A stretch of DNA of 64,000 bases from Halapricum desulfuricans (GCF_017094465.1 NZ_CP064791.1:2356001-2420000), one strand, 5' to 3'. Shown: positions 33,735-44,037, numbered from the stretch's first letter. Program-made: numbers and translations. Notes: a model not told the origin generated them from the letters alone.

Positions 33735-35480
33735 TTACAGCTGGCGCTCGATCGATTCCGCGGTCGCCTCGCCGACGCCCTCGACGGACTGGAGAGCGTC
33801 CCGACTCGCCTCCCGGATCGCTTCGACGCTGCCGAAGTGTCGGAGCAGTCGCTTGCGGGTCTCGGGACCGACACCGGGGACCGCATCCAGCGGGGTCGAA
33901 ACGTCGTCCCGGAGCGACTGGTGGTACTGGACGGCGAAACGATGGGCCTCGTCCCGGACGCGCTGGAGGAGATGCAAGTGGGGAGCGTCGTCAGGCCAGT
34001 TCTCGACGCCGTCGGGCGTCACGACGAGCTCCTCGGCCTTCGCGAGAGCGACGACGGGCACGTCCCAGCTGGTCTCGGCCAGCGCGTCCCGCGCGGCCCC
34101 GAGTTGCCCCTCGCCGCCGTCGATCAACAGGAGATCCGGATCCGGACGGTCGTCCCGGCCCTCGACGGCGCGTTCGGCCCGCCAGCGGACCAGCGTCCGC
34201 ATGTTGGCGTAGTCGTCGTTGCGCTCCGGGAGTCCCTTCCGGCGGTAGTCGGCCTTCTCGGGGGAGCCATCGACGAAGGCCACGTCGCTGCCGACCACGT
34301 CACTGCCTTGGGCGTGGCTCACGTCGAACCCCTCGATCCGGTCGGCACTCTCGATTCCGAGCGCGTCGGCCAGGGCCCGCGTCTCGTCGCGGTCGCCGCC
34401 CTGCCTGCGTGCGTTTTTCAGGGCTAGCTCGACCAGCGTCGCCTCCCGGCCCGCGCCCGGCACACGGACGTCGACGCCCTCGCCGTCGAGCCACGCCAGC
34501 AGTTCCTCGTCGTCGGGTCGATCCGAGAGCAACAGGGCGTCGGGCATCTCGCGCTCGGCGTAGTACTGGGCCACGAACGCCCCCAGCACCGCTCCGGCGT
34601 GCTCGCCCTCGGGGGCGTCCAGCCGGTGGCGTTCGCGCTCGACCAGCGAGCCGTCCGAACTCCGCAGGCGGGCGACAGTCGCCCGTTCGCCCTCGATAGC
34701 GACCCCGAGAACGTCGACGGCGCGCTCGCTCTCGCCGGGGTCTGCGACCGCGTCGCTCCCGGACCTGTGCAGGGACTCGACAGCCTCAAGCCGGTCCCGG
34801 AGGTTCCCAGCGCGTTCGAACTCCCGGTTCTGTGCCGCGGCCTCCATCTCCCGGCGAAGCGGGTCGGCGACGACGCCCGTCTCGCCCTCGAAGAATCGCC
34901 GGACTGCCTCGCAATCCTCGCGGTACGCCTCCTCGCTGATTTCGCCGGTACAGGGGGCGGTACACAGCCCCATGTCGTAATCCAGGCAGGGCCGATCGCG
35001 ATTGTGATACTTGTGATCGGAACAGCCGCGCAGGCCGTAGGTCTCGCGGATCGCCTTGCGGACCGTCTCCAGGCGGCCTTTGTCGGTGAAGGGGCCGTAG
35101 ACGGTCGCGTTCTCGTCGGGGTCGCGAGTGATTTCGATCCGCGGGACTGGGTGGTCGGTCAACTGTACCAGCGGGTAGGACTTGTCGTCTTTGAGCCGGA
35201 CATTATAGCGGGGCTGATGGCGCTTGATCAGGTTGGCCTCGAGCAGTAGCGCCTGCGTTTCGGTGTCAGTGACAACCGTATCCACAGTTTCAGCCCGCGT
35301 TACCATCTTCCGGATACGCTCGCCTCTGGGATCGGCGTACGAGCGCACCCGATCGCGGAGGTCGACGGCCTTGCCGACGTACAGCACCGTGGCGTCGTCG
35401 CTCTCGCCGTCGAGAAACCGGTAGACACCGGGTTCACGAGGGAGGGCACCCGATCGCTCGCGCACTGCATCGGCATCCAT
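33735..35480 (-). CDS. uvrC: Excinuclease ABC subunit C
   Basis: A 581-residue UvrC. It has an N-terminal GIY-YIG nuclease ([26 protein letters not shown]), the conserved KDDKSYP and RITRDP-type regions with Cys near the middle ([19 protein letters not shown]), a UVR motif ([22 protein letters not shown]) that contacts UvrB, an RNase-H-like C-terminal nuclease ([27 protein letters not shown]) and a helix-hairpin-helix pair at the end. It cuts on both sides of DNA damage with UvrA and UvrB, which are not in the window. Length fits archaeal UvrC. Confidence 0.95.
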   Translation of the reverse strand: MDADAVRERSGALPREPGVYRFLDGESDDATVLYVGKAVDLRDRVRSYADPRGERIRKMVTRAETVDTVVTDTETQALLLEANLIKRHQPRYNVRLKDDKSYPLVQLTDHPVPRIEITRDPDENATVYGPFTDKGRLETVRKAIRETYGLRGCSDHKYHNRDRPCLDYDMGLCTAPCTGEISEEAYREDCEAVRRFFEGETGVVADPLRREMEAAAQNREFERAGNLRDRLEAVESLHRSGSDAVADPGESERAVDVLGVAIEGERATVARLRSSDGSLVERERHRLDAPEGEHAGAVLGAFVAQYYAEREMPDALLLSDRPDDEELLAWLDGEGVDVRVPGAGREATLVELALKNARRQGGDRDETRALADALGIESADRIEGFDVSHAQGSDVVGSDVAFVDGSPEKADYRRKGLPERNDDYANMRTLVRWRAERAVEGRDDRPDPDLLLIDGGEGQLGAARDALAETSWDVPVVALAKAEELVVTPDGVENWPDDAPHLHLLQRVRDEAHRFAVQYHQSLRDDVSTPLDAVPGVGPETRKRLLRHFGSVEAIREASRDALQSVEGVGEATAESIERQL

Positions 35481-35594
35481 CGCCAGTCCCTAGCGGTAGC
35501 GACGATTTGAACGTGACGCTGGGCTCAGCAGGTCACGACCCGACAGGGCTGAATTCAGATCTGCGTTGTCACTGCTCACTGTCGTTCCCAGAAG

Positions 35595-35668
<74 letters not shown>

Positions 35669-35768
35669 TCACTCACAGGTCAGACGGTGACCGCTTAAGA
35701 CCTTACGGTTGGTCGTCGCATCGATTCCGGATCGGCCATCCGATAGCGGGCAGTCGAACCAACGCCAG

Positions 35769-36440
35769 TCAACACGCTGGGTCGTCGTACTCGATGGCGT
35801 CGGCCAGGAACTCCCCGGGTTCGGCGTTCGCCAGCGACGCCTGTCGGCGGAGGCAGAGGTACGCATCGACCGGCAGATCGATCGTCAGTTGCCCGAGTCG
35901 GGATCCGGTTTCGGCCTCGAGTGCCTCGGCAACGCTGTCGCCGTCGTTGATCCGGCTGGCGATCGATCGGATTTCCCGAACAGTCAAATCGTGATCGAGC
36001 GCCACCCAGGCCAGCAGATAACGTGCCGTCCCGGAGACGCGAGCGATGTGTTTCGCGGCCGTCGGTGCGATCTCACCGCGGGCGACGTACCGGCGGATCG
36101 CCTCCGGGAGATCGTGGACGCGCGACCACTTGCGGATGAACGCGACCGTCACGCCCGCGCCGGCGCGCTCGGCCGCGGCCTTGTAGGACCCCTCGCCACG
36201 GACCAGCGCCGCACAGGCGGCCGCGCCCCGCAACACGTAGACGTTATCGGCGTCCCCCGCGGTGTTGTCGGCGAACGACGCGACCGTCTCGGCGGCTTTG
36301 GCGACGCTCTCGGAATCGTCGGGATCGAACTGGACCGCCTCGTCAGGCTGCTGTCCCGTCAGCTCCGGATCGCCCCGGATGACTGGCTCCCCGACTGGCG
36401 ACTCGCGATCGACTGGCGGCTCTGGTCCCTCCGACGGCAT
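35769..36440 (-). CDS. DUF7119-type protein with ParB-like helix-turn-helix
   Basis: A 223-residue protein of the haloarchaeal DUF7119 type as I recall it. After a Pro-rich lead comes a helical core: VYVLRGAAACAALVRGEGSYKAAAERAG, then VTVAFIRKWSRVHDLPEAIRRY (an HTH like that of ParB/KorB), then EIAPTAAKHIARVSGTARYLLAWVAL. The C-terminal LTIDLPVDAYLCLRRQASLANA resembles a ribbon fold. It probably binds DNA; targets are unknown. ATG 36440 is preferred to the longer start at 36461. The gene stands alone. Confidence 0.75.
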   Translation of the reverse strand: MPSEGPEPPVDRESPVGEPVIRGDPELTGQQPDEAVQFDPDDSESVAKAAETVASFADNTAGDADNVYVLRGAAACAALVRGEGSYKAAAERAGAGVTVAFIRKWSRVHDLPEAIRRYVARGEIAPTAAKHIARVSGTARYLLAWVALDHDLTVREIRSIASRINDGDSVAEALEAETGSRLGQLTIDLPVDAYLCLRRQASLANAEPGEFLADAIEYDDPAC

Positions 36441-36541
36441 TACTCCTCGAAAAGGAGTCACCGCGGAAAAGTCTCTCGTCGCCGGCGATTTCTGGACGGT
36501 GTCATCGCGTCCGTGCCGTCATCTCCCGGACGCCCGCGAGA

Positions 36542-37678
36542 TCACTCCCGCTGCTCGACTGGGACGTACGCCTGGTCGGTCGCGCCGACGTAGCGTGACC
36601 GCGGTCGGATGAGACGGTTGTCTTCCTGGTACTCCAACACGTGGGCGATCCAGCCGCCGACCCGACTCAACGCGAATATCGGCGTGAACAGATCGATTGG
36701 GATCCCCATCTGGTAGTAAGTAGAGGCCGAGTAGAAGTCCACGTTCGGCGCGATGCCCGTCTCCTGTTGCATGAACTCCTCGATGACCTGACTGTAGGAG
36801 AACCACTTGAGCTCGCCGGAGGCGTTGCCCAGCGCTCGCGATTGATCGCCGAGGATCGCCGCGCGGGGGTCCTTGACGTCGTAGACCCGGTGGCCGAATC
36901 CGGGGATTCGCTTGCCCTCTTCCAGGGCGTTACGGGTCCACTCGACGACGCTCAGCTCGCTGTCGTCGATCTCCTTGAGCATCGCCATGACGTTCTGGTT
37001 CGCCCCGCCGTGGAGGCCCCCCTTCAGCGTCCCAATGGCGCTCGTGATCGAGCTGTAGATGTCCGACAGCGTCGAGGCCGTGACCATCGCGGCGAACGTC
37101 GAGGCGTTGATCCCGTGATCGACGTGCAACACCAGTGCCATATCGAAGACCTCGGCAAGCTTGTCGTCCGGAGCCTCGCCGTTGAGCATGTACAGGAAGT
37201 TCGCGGCGTGATCGAGGTCCTCCCGCGGTGCGACCGGGTCGTTCCCGTCACGCAGCCGCTTGAACGCCGCCACGACCGTCGGCATCTTGGCGGTGATCCG
37301 TTTGCCCTTCGACAGGTCTTCCGCCCGCGTGCCGGGCTCGCCGTCCTCGTCGTCGTAGGCCGACAGCATCGAGGTCGCCGTTCGAAGCGCTGCCATCGGG
37401 TTCGCGTCGGCCTCGGCCAGCCGCCGCACCGTTTCGAGAACGTCGTCGTGCACTGTCCGGTTCGCGGCGAGTTCGTCCTCGAAGGTCGAGAGCGCCGACG
37501 CCGTCGGCAGTTCCCCGTGCCAGAGCAGGTAGAGCACTTCCTCGAAACTGGCCCGCTCTGCCAGATCCCCGATCTCGTAGCCGCGATAGACGAGTCGCCC
37601 CTCGTCGCCGTCGATGTAACTGAGTTCCGACTCGGCGACGAGGACGCCTTCGAGCCCCTTCTTGAGGTCGTCGGACAT
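36542..37678 (-). CDS. citZ: Citrate synthase
   Basis: A 378-residue enzyme joining oxaloacetate and acetyl-CoA. Family marks are LVYRGYEIGDLAE, LHVDHGINASTF, GGLHGGANQNVM and PGFGHRVYDVKDPRA, with His in each of the last three as expected for catalysis and binding. It has the shorter dimeric (archaeal/Gram-positive) type length. ATG 37678 starts MSDDLKKGLEGVLVAESE. No other citric acid cycle gene is nearby. Confidence 0.94.
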   Translation of the reverse strand: MSDDLKKGLEGVLVAESELSYIDGDEGRLVYRGYEIGDLAERASFEEVLYLLWHGELPTASALSTFEDELAANRTVHDDVLETVRRLAEADANPMAALRTATSMLSAYDDEDGEPGTRAEDLSKGKRITAKMPTVVAAFKRLRDGNDPVAPREDLDHAANFLYMLNGEAPDDKLAEVFDMALVLHVDHGINASTFAAMVTASTLSDIYSSITSAIGTLKGGLHGGANQNVMAMLKEIDDSELSVVEWTRNALEEGKRIPGFGHRVYDVKDPRAAILGDQSRALGNASGELKWFSYSQVIEEFMQQETGIAPNVDFYSASTYYQMGIPIDLFTPIFALSRVGGWIAHVLEYQEDNRLIRPRSRYVGATDQAYVPVEQRE

Positions 37679-37796
37679 ACTGTACTGCAATCAACCTCGG
37701 CGGAAAAACATTGTCGTTTCTGCGCTACACGTTCCCACATCCCCGACCCGTACGCCTATAGGCCGTCCCTTCGTATCCCCGGATCACCGCACGCCG

Positions 37797-38714
37797 ATGG
37801 CCCCGTTCGACGACCTCCCTTCACCGTCGCTGCCGGAGTTGACGGCGAGACGGATCGCCGCCACCTACTTCGCGTTCGGGGTGCTCTGGATCCTGTTTTC
37901 GGATGCAGTCGTGTATCTGTTCGTTCCCGATCCAGAGGCCCGGTTCCGGATCGAGGCGCTCAAAGGCGGCCTGTTCGTGGTCGTCTCGGCACTGCTGGTC
38001 TACGGGTTGACCGCACGCGCTCACGAACGCCAGCGCGAGACGGAACGACGGCTCCGCCAGCAGACCCGGGAGCTGAGTATCCTGCATCGGATCGTCAGGC
38101 ACAACCTGCGCAACATCGCGACCGTCATCGGCGGCCGAACGGAGACGGCGCGCGAAACCGGAGAGGTTGAACCACACCTTGAAATCGTCGAACGCAAGGT
38201 CGACAGGCTGGAGACGCTGGCGGAGAAGGCGAATATCCTGCGTGGAATCTCCGAGCAGTCGGCCGACCGGCGCGTCGAGCAGGATCTCACGAAGGCGATC
38301 ACCGAGATCTGCGCCCAGCTCCGAGCGGAACATCCAGATGTGACGATCGAGTTCGACAGTCCAGAGCGCGTCGAGACGCTGGTCCCCGCACGAATGGGTT
38401 TTGCAATCTCCGAACTGCTCGAAAACGCGATTGTCCACGGCGGGCCGGGTGGGTCAGTGGTGATCTCACTGGCGGTCAACAGCGACGAGATCCGGATCGC
38501 TGTCGAAGACGACGGGCCGGGTCTGCCAGCGGGCGAACGGACAGCCATCGAGGGAAACGTCGAAGACGTTCTCACTCACTCGGAGGGGCTCGGCCTCTGG
38601 CTCGTTCGGCTGATCGTCGAGAAAGCCGACGGCCACCTCACCGTGACCAAGAGCCAGCTTGGCGGTGCGGCCGTGACGGTGTCGGTCCCGCGTGTCGACA
38701 ACGAGCAACCGTAA
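37797..38714 (+). CDS. Membrane histidine kinase
   Basis: A 305-residue kinase with two membrane helices (about 20-43 and 55-72). HisKA has H102 in RHNLRNIATV. The ATPase domain is intact: N box ELLENAIVHGG, first Gly box VEDDGPGLP, and second box GLGLWLVRLIVE. It lacks PAS or other sensing domains, so its short helical pair likely senses membrane state or a partner. Compare the degenerate kinase at 13923. No response regulator is adjacent. Confidence 0.9.
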   Translation: MAPFDDLPSPSLPELTARRIAATYFAFGVLWILFSDAVVYLFVPDPEARFRIEALKGGLFVVVSALLVYGLTARAHERQRETERRLRQQTRELSILHRIVRHNLRNIATVIGGRTETARETGEVEPHLEIVERKVDRLETLAEKANILRGISEQSADRRVEQDLTKAITEICAQLRAEHPDVTIEFDSPERVETLVPARMGFAISELLENAIVHGGPGGSVVISLAVNSDEIRIAVEDDGPGLPAGERTAIEGNVEDVLTHSEGLGLWLVRLIVEKADGHLTVTKSQLGGAAVTVSVPRVDNEQP

Positions 38715-38939
38715 TGGCACTCTCCATCGTATTCGCCCGAGGACCTCCGACTCGAAGGGGGACGATACCGGAAAATGATTCCCCGATGACAGCACTCTGT
38801 CACATCGAACACCTGCTGTAGATATAGGTATATCGCAGATACGGGACCTTGTTGCCGGTATTTCGATCTACACATAACGAAAGATCGGATCTGATATCAG
38901 AATCTGAGAACGCTTTCCAGCCATCGAGAACGAACTCGA

Positions 38940-38948
38940 CTATATAAT
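38940..38948 (+). promoter_or_regulatory. TATA box for the DoxX gene
   Basis: CTATATAAT lies about 37-45 bases upstream of ATG 38985, in an AT-richer gap. The start of RNA is likely near 38970. Confidence 0.5.
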
Positions 38949-38984
38949 CCCCTTCACAGTAAAGGCAGAGTGAGGTCAACACAG

Positions 38985-39509
38985 ATGTCATACCAGGCGA
39001 CGAACCCCCTATCAAACGAATTCGAACTCGAGCTGTCGCGACCGCTGACTGCCTACTGGCTCGCGACGCTGCGCGTCGTGGTCGGCTGGTGGTTCTTCCA
39101 CGCAGGAATCACGAAGCTCATCGAGAACGGGCTGTCGTTCACCGGCGGCCCGGCATATCTCAAGGGCATGACCGGCACGGCACTCGGGCCGATCCCGGTC
39201 TGGATGGGTAACAACCTCGCGTGGCTGATCGAGCCGGGCGTCCCGCTCGGCGAGACGCTCATCGGACTCGGGCTGATGGTCGGTGCCCTGGTCCGGTTGG
39301 CCGCTTTCTTCGGGGCCGTGTTCATGACTCTGTTCTGGGTCGGCAACGCCGGGTTCGGCAACGGCATCGTCACCGGCGACTTCCTGGGACTGTTGCTGTT
39401 CGTGACGATGATCGTGCTCGCGACGGGCCGGTACTTCGGCCTCGACGCGCTCATCGAGCGGACCGAATTCGTCCGGAACCGCCCGCGGCTCAAATACCTG
39501 CTCGGCTAA
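38985..39509 (+). CDS. DoxX-family membrane protein
   Basis: A 174-residue protein with four helices in the DoxX/DoxD-like pattern: ATLRVVVGWWFFHAGITKL, later WLIEPGVPLGETLIGLGL, and FWVGNAGFGNGIVTGDF. Family members are linked to thiosulfate:quinone oxidoreductase and to unknown membrane redox processes. It is followed at 13 bases by a small membrane protein on the same strand, making a two-gene unit. No redox cofactor residues are visible, so its function is unknown. Confidence 0.85.
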   Translation: MSYQATNPLSNEFELELSRPLTAYWLATLRVVVGWWFFHAGITKLIENGLSFTGGPAYLKGMTGTALGPIPVWMGNNLAWLIEPGVPLGETLIGLGLMVGALVRLAAFFGAVFMTLFWVGNAGFGNGIVTGDFLGLLLFVTMIVLATGRYFGLDALIERTEFVRNRPRLKYLLG

Positions 39510-39522
39510 GGAGGGACAAAAT

Positions 39523-39819
39523 ATGGAATACAACACTATCGACAGAGTGCTGCTCGGAGCCAGTAGCGGCCTCGTACTGTTCAGCGTCGTCGTCCTCGGC
39601 GTCCTCGAGATACTCGCCGGCAAACCGTACAGTCCGGTCGAGATCACCAACGAGGCGGGCGAAGTCGTCGCGACACCCGCCATCGACCCGACGATCCGCA
39701 CCGGGCTGGTCCTACTGGGGCTCGCGGTCCTGCTAGTCTGGTTCGGCTACCGCGCCCTGGTGCCCGCGGACGCCGGAACGTCCGAATCAATCCACAGCCG
39801 CGAACAGACCGCGGACTGA
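39523..39819 (+). CDS. Small membrane protein following DoxX
   Basis: A 98-residue protein with two hydrophobic helices (about 15-33 and 60-80) joined by an acidic loop containing EAGEVVATPAIDP. The close spacing to DoxX (13 bases) implies a shared transcript and perhaps a complex. I do not recognise the family. It is likely real: its start has GAGGGA just before ATG and codon use is typical. Confidence 0.65.
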   Translation: MEYNTIDRVLLGASSGLVLFSVVVLGVLEILAGKPYSPVEITNEAGEVVATPAIDPTIRTGLVLLGLAVLLVWFGYRALVPADAGTSESIHSREQTAD

Positions 39820-39915
39820 GCGTCGAAAAACGGCTCGAACCAGTACCGTTTCTGCGGACCGGGACGTTTTTACTACACCGATCACGGACCGCCAGTCACA
39901 GCGGCCCGTGACGTA

Positions 39916-41160
39916 TCAGGCGAACAGCTGCCGTGCGTCGTCGATCGCCTCGACCAGCACGTCGATCTCCTCGCGCGTATTGTACACGTAGAAGGACGCG
40001 CGCGCGGTCGCGGCGACGCCGAGTTTGTCGTGCAGCGGCTGGGTACAGTGATCGCCGGCCCGGATCGCGACGGCGTAGTCGTTGAGGATCGAGGAGAGGT
40101 CGTGAGCGTGGACGGAGTCGAGATTGAACGAGACCAGGCCGCCGCGTTCCTCGCCGGCGGGCGGGCCGAAGGTCTCGATGTCGTCGAACTCCGCGAACCG
40201 CTCGAGTGCGTATTGGGCGAGTTCGTTCTCGTGGCGAGCGATAGCTCCCATGCCGATCTCATCGAGGTAGTCACACGCCTCCGCCAGCGCGATCCCCTGG
40301 GCGATGGAGGGTGTCCCGGCCTCGAACTTCCAGGGGAGTTCGTTCCAGCGGGACTCCTCGAATGTGACCTTCTCGATCATGTCGCCGCCGTAGAGGAACG
40401 GACCCATCGATTCAAGCAGGTGTTGCTTCCCGTAGAGAACGCCGATCCCGGTCGGACCAGCCATCTTGTGACCCGAAAAGGCGTAGAAGTCAGCGTCGAT
40501 AGCCTCGACGTCGACCGGGCGGTTCGGGACCGCCTGCGCGCCGTCGATAAAGGCCAGCGCGTCGTGATCGTGCGCCAGATCGACGAGATCGGCGACGGGA
40601 TTGATGGTCCCCAGCGTGTTCGAGACGTGGAGCGCCGACAGCATGGCAGTGTCGTCGTCGATCACCTCGCGGGCATGGTCCATATCCAGGTAGCCGTCCT
40701 GGTCAACCCGAATGTACGCGACGTCCGCACCGGTTCGCTCGGCGATCTGTTGCCAGGTGACCAGCGAGGCGTGGTGTTCCATCTCCGTGAGGACGACCGT
40801 ATCCCCCGGCCCGAGTTCGCGCAGCCCCCAGGCGTAGGCGACGAGGTTCTCGCTCTCGGTGGTGTTTTTCGTGAAGACGATCTCCTCGCGGCCCGCCGCC
40901 CCGATGAACTCGGCGACGCGATCGTGGGCCTCCTCGTAGGCGATCGAGGCTTCCTGGCTGAGCTGGTGGAGTCCGCGGTGGACGTTGGCGTTGTACTCCC
41001 GGTAGTAGTCGCCGATGGCATCGATTACCCGGTTTGGGGTCTGGGTCGTCGCGGCGTTGTCCAGATACACCAGCTGCGTGCCGTCGAATTCCCGGTCGAG
41101 CACCGGGAAATCCTCGCGGATGCGCTCGACGTCGAGCGCCCCGGATTCACGTACAGTCAT
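39916..41160 (-). CDS. sufS: Cysteine desulfurase SufS
   Basis: A 414-residue PLP enzyme of class V. The Schiff-base Lys is in AFSGHKMAGPTGIG, the catalytic Cys is in IRAGDHCTQPLHDK, and the N-terminal YLDNAATTQTP and TTESENLVAY fit SufS. It removes sulfur from cysteine as a persulfide for SufU-mediated Fe-S cluster building. The sufU gene is far away (2027), unlike organisms where they adjoin. It stands alone on the minus strand. Confidence 0.94.
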   Translation of the reverse strand: MTVRESGALDVERIREDFPVLDREFDGTQLVYLDNAATTQTPNRVIDAIGDYYREYNANVHRGLHQLSQEASIAYEEAHDRVAEFIGAAGREEIVFTKNTTESENLVAYAWGLRELGPGDTVVLTEMEHHASLVTWQQIAERTGADVAYIRVDQDGYLDMDHAREVIDDDTAMLSALHVSNTLGTINPVADLVDLAHDHDALAFIDGAQAVPNRPVDVEAIDADFYAFSGHKMAGPTGIGVLYGKQHLLESMGPFLYGGDMIEKVTFEESRWNELPWKFEAGTPSIAQGIALAEACDYLDEIGMGAIARHENELAQYALERFAEFDDIETFGPPAGEERGGLVSFNLDSVHAHDLSSILNDYAVAIRAGDHCTQPLHDKLGVAATARASFYVYNTREEIDVLVEAIDDARQLFA

Positions 41161-41268
41161 TACTCCGATATGAGAGCCAGAGACACCTGGTTCCTTCGGT
41201 CCGCCTAGACCAGTCGTACCGACGAGCCGTGACTGGAGTCTGGCGCGCTCGCCGGGTCCCGGACCGCG

Positions 41269-42480
41269 TCACACGAGGACGTCGACCGCGTACCCGTTCG
41301 CCTCCAGGGACTCGATCAGTGCCTCGACGTGGTCGGAGCCTTTCGTCTCCAGGTCGAGCTCGACTTCGGCGTCGTTCAGCGCGATGTCCCGCGAGGCGCG
41401 GTCGTGCTCGATGGCGTAGATGTTCGCGCCCTGTTCGGAGATGATCTCGACGAGTCGTTCGAGTTCGCCGGGGCGGTCCTTGAGAACGGTCCGCAGGCGG
41501 AGATACCGACCGGTCTCGATCAACCCGCGCATGATAACCGTCGTCAGGACGTTCAGGTCGATGTTCCCGCCACAGAGCGCCGGGACGATGACCTCGTCGT
41601 CCTCGTAGTCGAACCGTTCGGCCAGCAGCGCCGCCAGCGGAACCGCGCCCGCTCCCTCGACGAGGGTCTTCGAGCGCTCCAGCAGGGTCGTCAGCGCGAC
41701 GGCGATCTCCGAGTCACTGACCGTGACGACCTCGTCGACACGCTCGCGGATCACCTCGAAGGTCCGCTCGCCGATCTTCCGGGTGGCGATCCCGTCGGCG
41801 ATCGTCTCGACACTATCGCGTTCGACGATCTCGCCGCTCTCCAGGGACGCACGAGCACTCGCAGCACCCTCCGCCTGCACGCCGATCACCCGGATATCCT
41901 CGTCTTTCCCTTTGAGCGCCGTCGCGATCCCCGAGATCAGCCCGCCACCGCCGATCGGGACGACGACCGTCTCGACATCCGGTAAGTCCTCGTAAATCTC
42001 CAGACCGATAGTGCCCTGGCCGGCCATCACCATCTCGTCGTCGAAGGCGTGGACGTACGTGCGTCCCTCCTCGCGTTCGATCTCGTGGGCGCGCTCGGCC
42101 GCGGCATCGTAGTCCGCCCCGTCGAGGACGACCTCGCCGCCGTAACTTTCGGTCGCCTCGATTTTCGAGACGGGGGCGTGCTCGGGCATGACGATCTTGG
42201 CGTCGACGCCCATTCGCGTGGCTGCCAGCGCGACCCCCTGAGCGTGGTTGCCGGCGCTGGCGGTGACGACGCCAGCCGCTTTCTCGGCGTCGCTCAACGT
42301 CGCAATACGGTTGGTCGCCCCACGGATCTTGAACGCACCCGTCCGCTGGAAGGTCTCCAGTTTCAGGTGGACGGTCGCGCCGGTCATCGACGAGAAGGTA
42401 TGGGAGTACTCGAGCGGCGTGTGGCGGGCGGTCTCGGTGACCCGGTCCCGCGCGGCCAGTACGTCCGAAAGCGACAGCAT
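41269..42480 (-). CDS. ilvA: Threonine ammonia-lyase
   Basis: A 403-residue PLP enzyme converting threonine to 2-oxobutanoate. PLP Lys is in FQRTGAFKIRGATNRI, the glycine loop is VVPIGGGGLISG, and AGNHAQGVALAA is present. The C-terminal ACT domain (LRLRTVLKDRPGELERLVE) allows feedback control. ATG 42480 gives MLSLSDVLAARDRVTET; the longer ORF start is unsupported. It may serve isoleucine synthesis or threonine breakdown. Confidence 0.92.
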   Translation of the reverse strand: MLSLSDVLAARDRVTETARHTPLEYSHTFSSMTGATVHLKLETFQRTGAFKIRGATNRIATLSDAEKAAGVVTASAGNHAQGVALAATRMGVDAKIVMPEHAPVSKIEATESYGGEVVLDGADYDAAAERAHEIEREEGRTYVHAFDDEMVMAGQGTIGLEIYEDLPDVETVVVPIGGGGLISGIATALKGKDEDIRVIGVQAEGAASARASLESGEIVERDSVETIADGIATRKIGERTFEVIRERVDEVVTVSDSEIAVALTTLLERSKTLVEGAGAVPLAALLAERFDYEDDEVIVPALCGGNIDLNVLTTVIMRGLIETGRYLRLRTVLKDRPGELERLVEIISEQGANIYAIEHDRASRDIALNDAEVELDLETKGSDHVEALIESLEANGYAVDVLV

Positions 42481-42728
42481 GCCCGCCAGTTGCGTCGCTG
42501 GCCAGTTAGGTGTGAGGGAGAAGGATGGAACGTGTGACTGCATCAGAATCTGGGTCGGGAATGAGTATAAACGTCAGGGAAGCGGACTGAAAGTGAAAGT
42601 GCCGGACTGGGACCGGATCCAAACCTCCGTCAGACGGCTGGCAGACGACTGGTCGACCACTCAATTTCGGGGCCACCGATCAAAGAGAGAACCTCTCAGG
42701 GCCTATGGTAACGGGACTCTCGGAAGCC

Positions 42729-42736
42729 TTACATAT
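42729..42736 (+). promoter_or_regulatory. TATA box for cspA
   Basis: TTACATAT, 25-32 bases before ATG 42761, gives a leaderless message. Confidence 0.5.
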
Positions 42737-42760
42737 CCCCCTCCCATCTGAACAAAGGCA

Positions 42761-42955
42761 ATGGCAAACGGTACGGTTGATTTCTTCAACGACACAGGCG
42801 GCTACGGTTTCATCGAGACTGAGGACGCGGACGAGGACGTTTTCTTCCACATGGAAGACGTTGGCGGCCCGGACCTCGAGGAAGGACAGGAGATCGAATT
42901 CGACATCGAAGAGGCCCCCAAGGGTCCGCGCGCGACTAACGTCGTCCGACAGTAG
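42761..42955 (+). CDS. cspA: Cold-shock domain protein
   Basis: A 64-residue single cold-shock domain. RNA-binding motifs RNP1 (GGYGFIET) and RNP2 (DVFFHMED) are intact. As in haloarchaea generally it is strongly acidic outside these patches. It binds single-stranded RNA or DNA. It has its own promoter and seems monocistronic. Confidence 0.95.
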   Translation: MANGTVDFFNDTGGYGFIETEDADEDVFFHMEDVGGPDLEEGQEIEFDIEEAPKGPRATNVVRQ

Positions 42956-43103
42956 ACTTCGCACTATCGCTTTATTGCGATCCCGTTTTTATCGACGCTA
43001 CAATCGAGAGCGGCAGTGCCAGGTAGGCCCCGGCACCGGCTGCCGCCGAGCGGCTGCTTGTATCCGACAGATTCGAAGAAGCCTCGAGAGCAAAACAGCC
43101 AGC

Positions 43104-43394
43104 CTACCGTCGATCCTCTAGCTCCGTTCGGAGATCCGACAGATCCATCCCCTTCATCGAGAGCAACACGAGCATGTGATAGACGATATCGGCGCTTTCG
43201 TGTGCAATTTCCTCGTGATCGTCGTCCTTCGCGGCGAGAACGAGCTCGGTCATCTCCTCGCCCAACTTCTCCAGGACGGCGTTCTCGCCTTTCTCGTGGG
43301 TGAACAGCGAAGCCGTATAGGAATCCTCGGGCAACGTCTCCTTGCGATTCTCGATGACCTCGAACACCTCGTCGAGCACATCAGCGTCAGCCAT
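43104..43394 (-). CDS. hisE: Phosphoribosyl-ATP pyrophosphatase
   Basis: A 96-residue all-helical MazG-like enzyme for the second histidine step. The metal motif is EEMTELVLAAK followed by HESADIVYHMLVLL. ATG 43394 (MADADVLDEVFEVI) is chosen over the longer ORF start. The rest of the his pathway is not near. It lies upstream of nothing obvious, separated from pdxT by 64 bases in the same orientation. Confidence 0.93.
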   Translation of the reverse strand: MADADVLDEVFEVIENRKETLPEDSYTASLFTHEKGENAVLEKLGEEMTELVLAAKDDDHEEIAHESADIVYHMLVLLSMKGMDLSDLRTELEDRR

Positions 43395-43458
43395 ACTCGG
43401 GATGAAGCGGGCGGGGAGCAAAAAGGCCGCTACTCGACCGTAATCGCGACGGTCACGT

Positions 43459-44037
43459 TCACTCGAAGAAGGCCAGGTCGTGGATCCGCGAATCGCCGGT
43501 CAGTTCCGGGTGGAAGGAAGTTCCGAGGACGGGACCGTCCCGGACCGCGACGGGACGGCCGTCCCAGGTAGCCAACACCTCGGCGTCACCGACGTCGTCG
43601 ATGACCGGCGCGCGGATGAACACGGCGTGGAACGGGTCGTCCAGACCAGAGACGTCGAGATCGGCCTCGAAGCTGTCCTTCTGGCGGCCAAAGGCGTTGC
43701 GCTGGACGCTCACGTCGAGCAGATCCAGCGTGTCGACGCGCTCGTCGTTGGCATCGCTCGAGGTGACGATCAACCCGGCACAGGTCGCCAACAGCGGCTT
43801 GCCGTCCGCCACGTGGGCCTGCACTTCCCTGTCGATGCCTTCGCGAGCGAGTAACCGCGAGATGGTCGTCGATTCCCCGCCCGGAATCGCAAGCAGGTCA
43901 CATTCGGGGACGATTCCAGATTCGCGGATCTCGCGAACGTCGACGGACTTGTCGTGGGCAGCGGCCGCCGACTCGATCGCCGCGGCGTGTTCGCTGACGT
44001 CGCCCTGGACGGCGACGACACCGGCTGTGAGACTCAT
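43459..44037 (-). CDS. pdxT: Pyridoxal 5'-phosphate synthase glutaminase subunit
   Basis: A 192-residue class I glutaminase that feeds ammonia to PdxS. The catalytic Cys is in LLATCAGLIV, His/Glu in SFHPELT, and the oxyanion strand is PGGESTTISRLL. PdxS is not in the window. The start MSLTAGVVAVQGDV at ATG 44037 fits PdxT. It is divergent from the PrsW-like gene. Confidence 0.93.
   Translation of the reverse strand: MSLTAGVVAVQGDVSEHAAAIESAAAAHDKSVDVREIRESGIVPECDLLAIPGGESTTISRLLAREGIDREVQAHVADGKPLLATCAGLIVTSSDANDERVDTLDLLDVSVQRNAFGRQKDSFEADLDVSGLDDPFHAVFIRAPVIDDVGDAEVLATWDGRPVAVRDGPVLGTSFHPELTGDSRIHDLAFFE

Noticed and set aside
35481-35594. Second tRNA or RNA gene beside tRNA-Lys
   Set aside because: No cloverleaf or conserved T-arm can be folded outside 35595-35668.
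39855-39915. Promoter-like T-run driving a plus-strand gene into sufS
   Set aside because: The frame beyond closes after a few dozen codons and runs antisense to sufS; more likely a terminator-like T-run.
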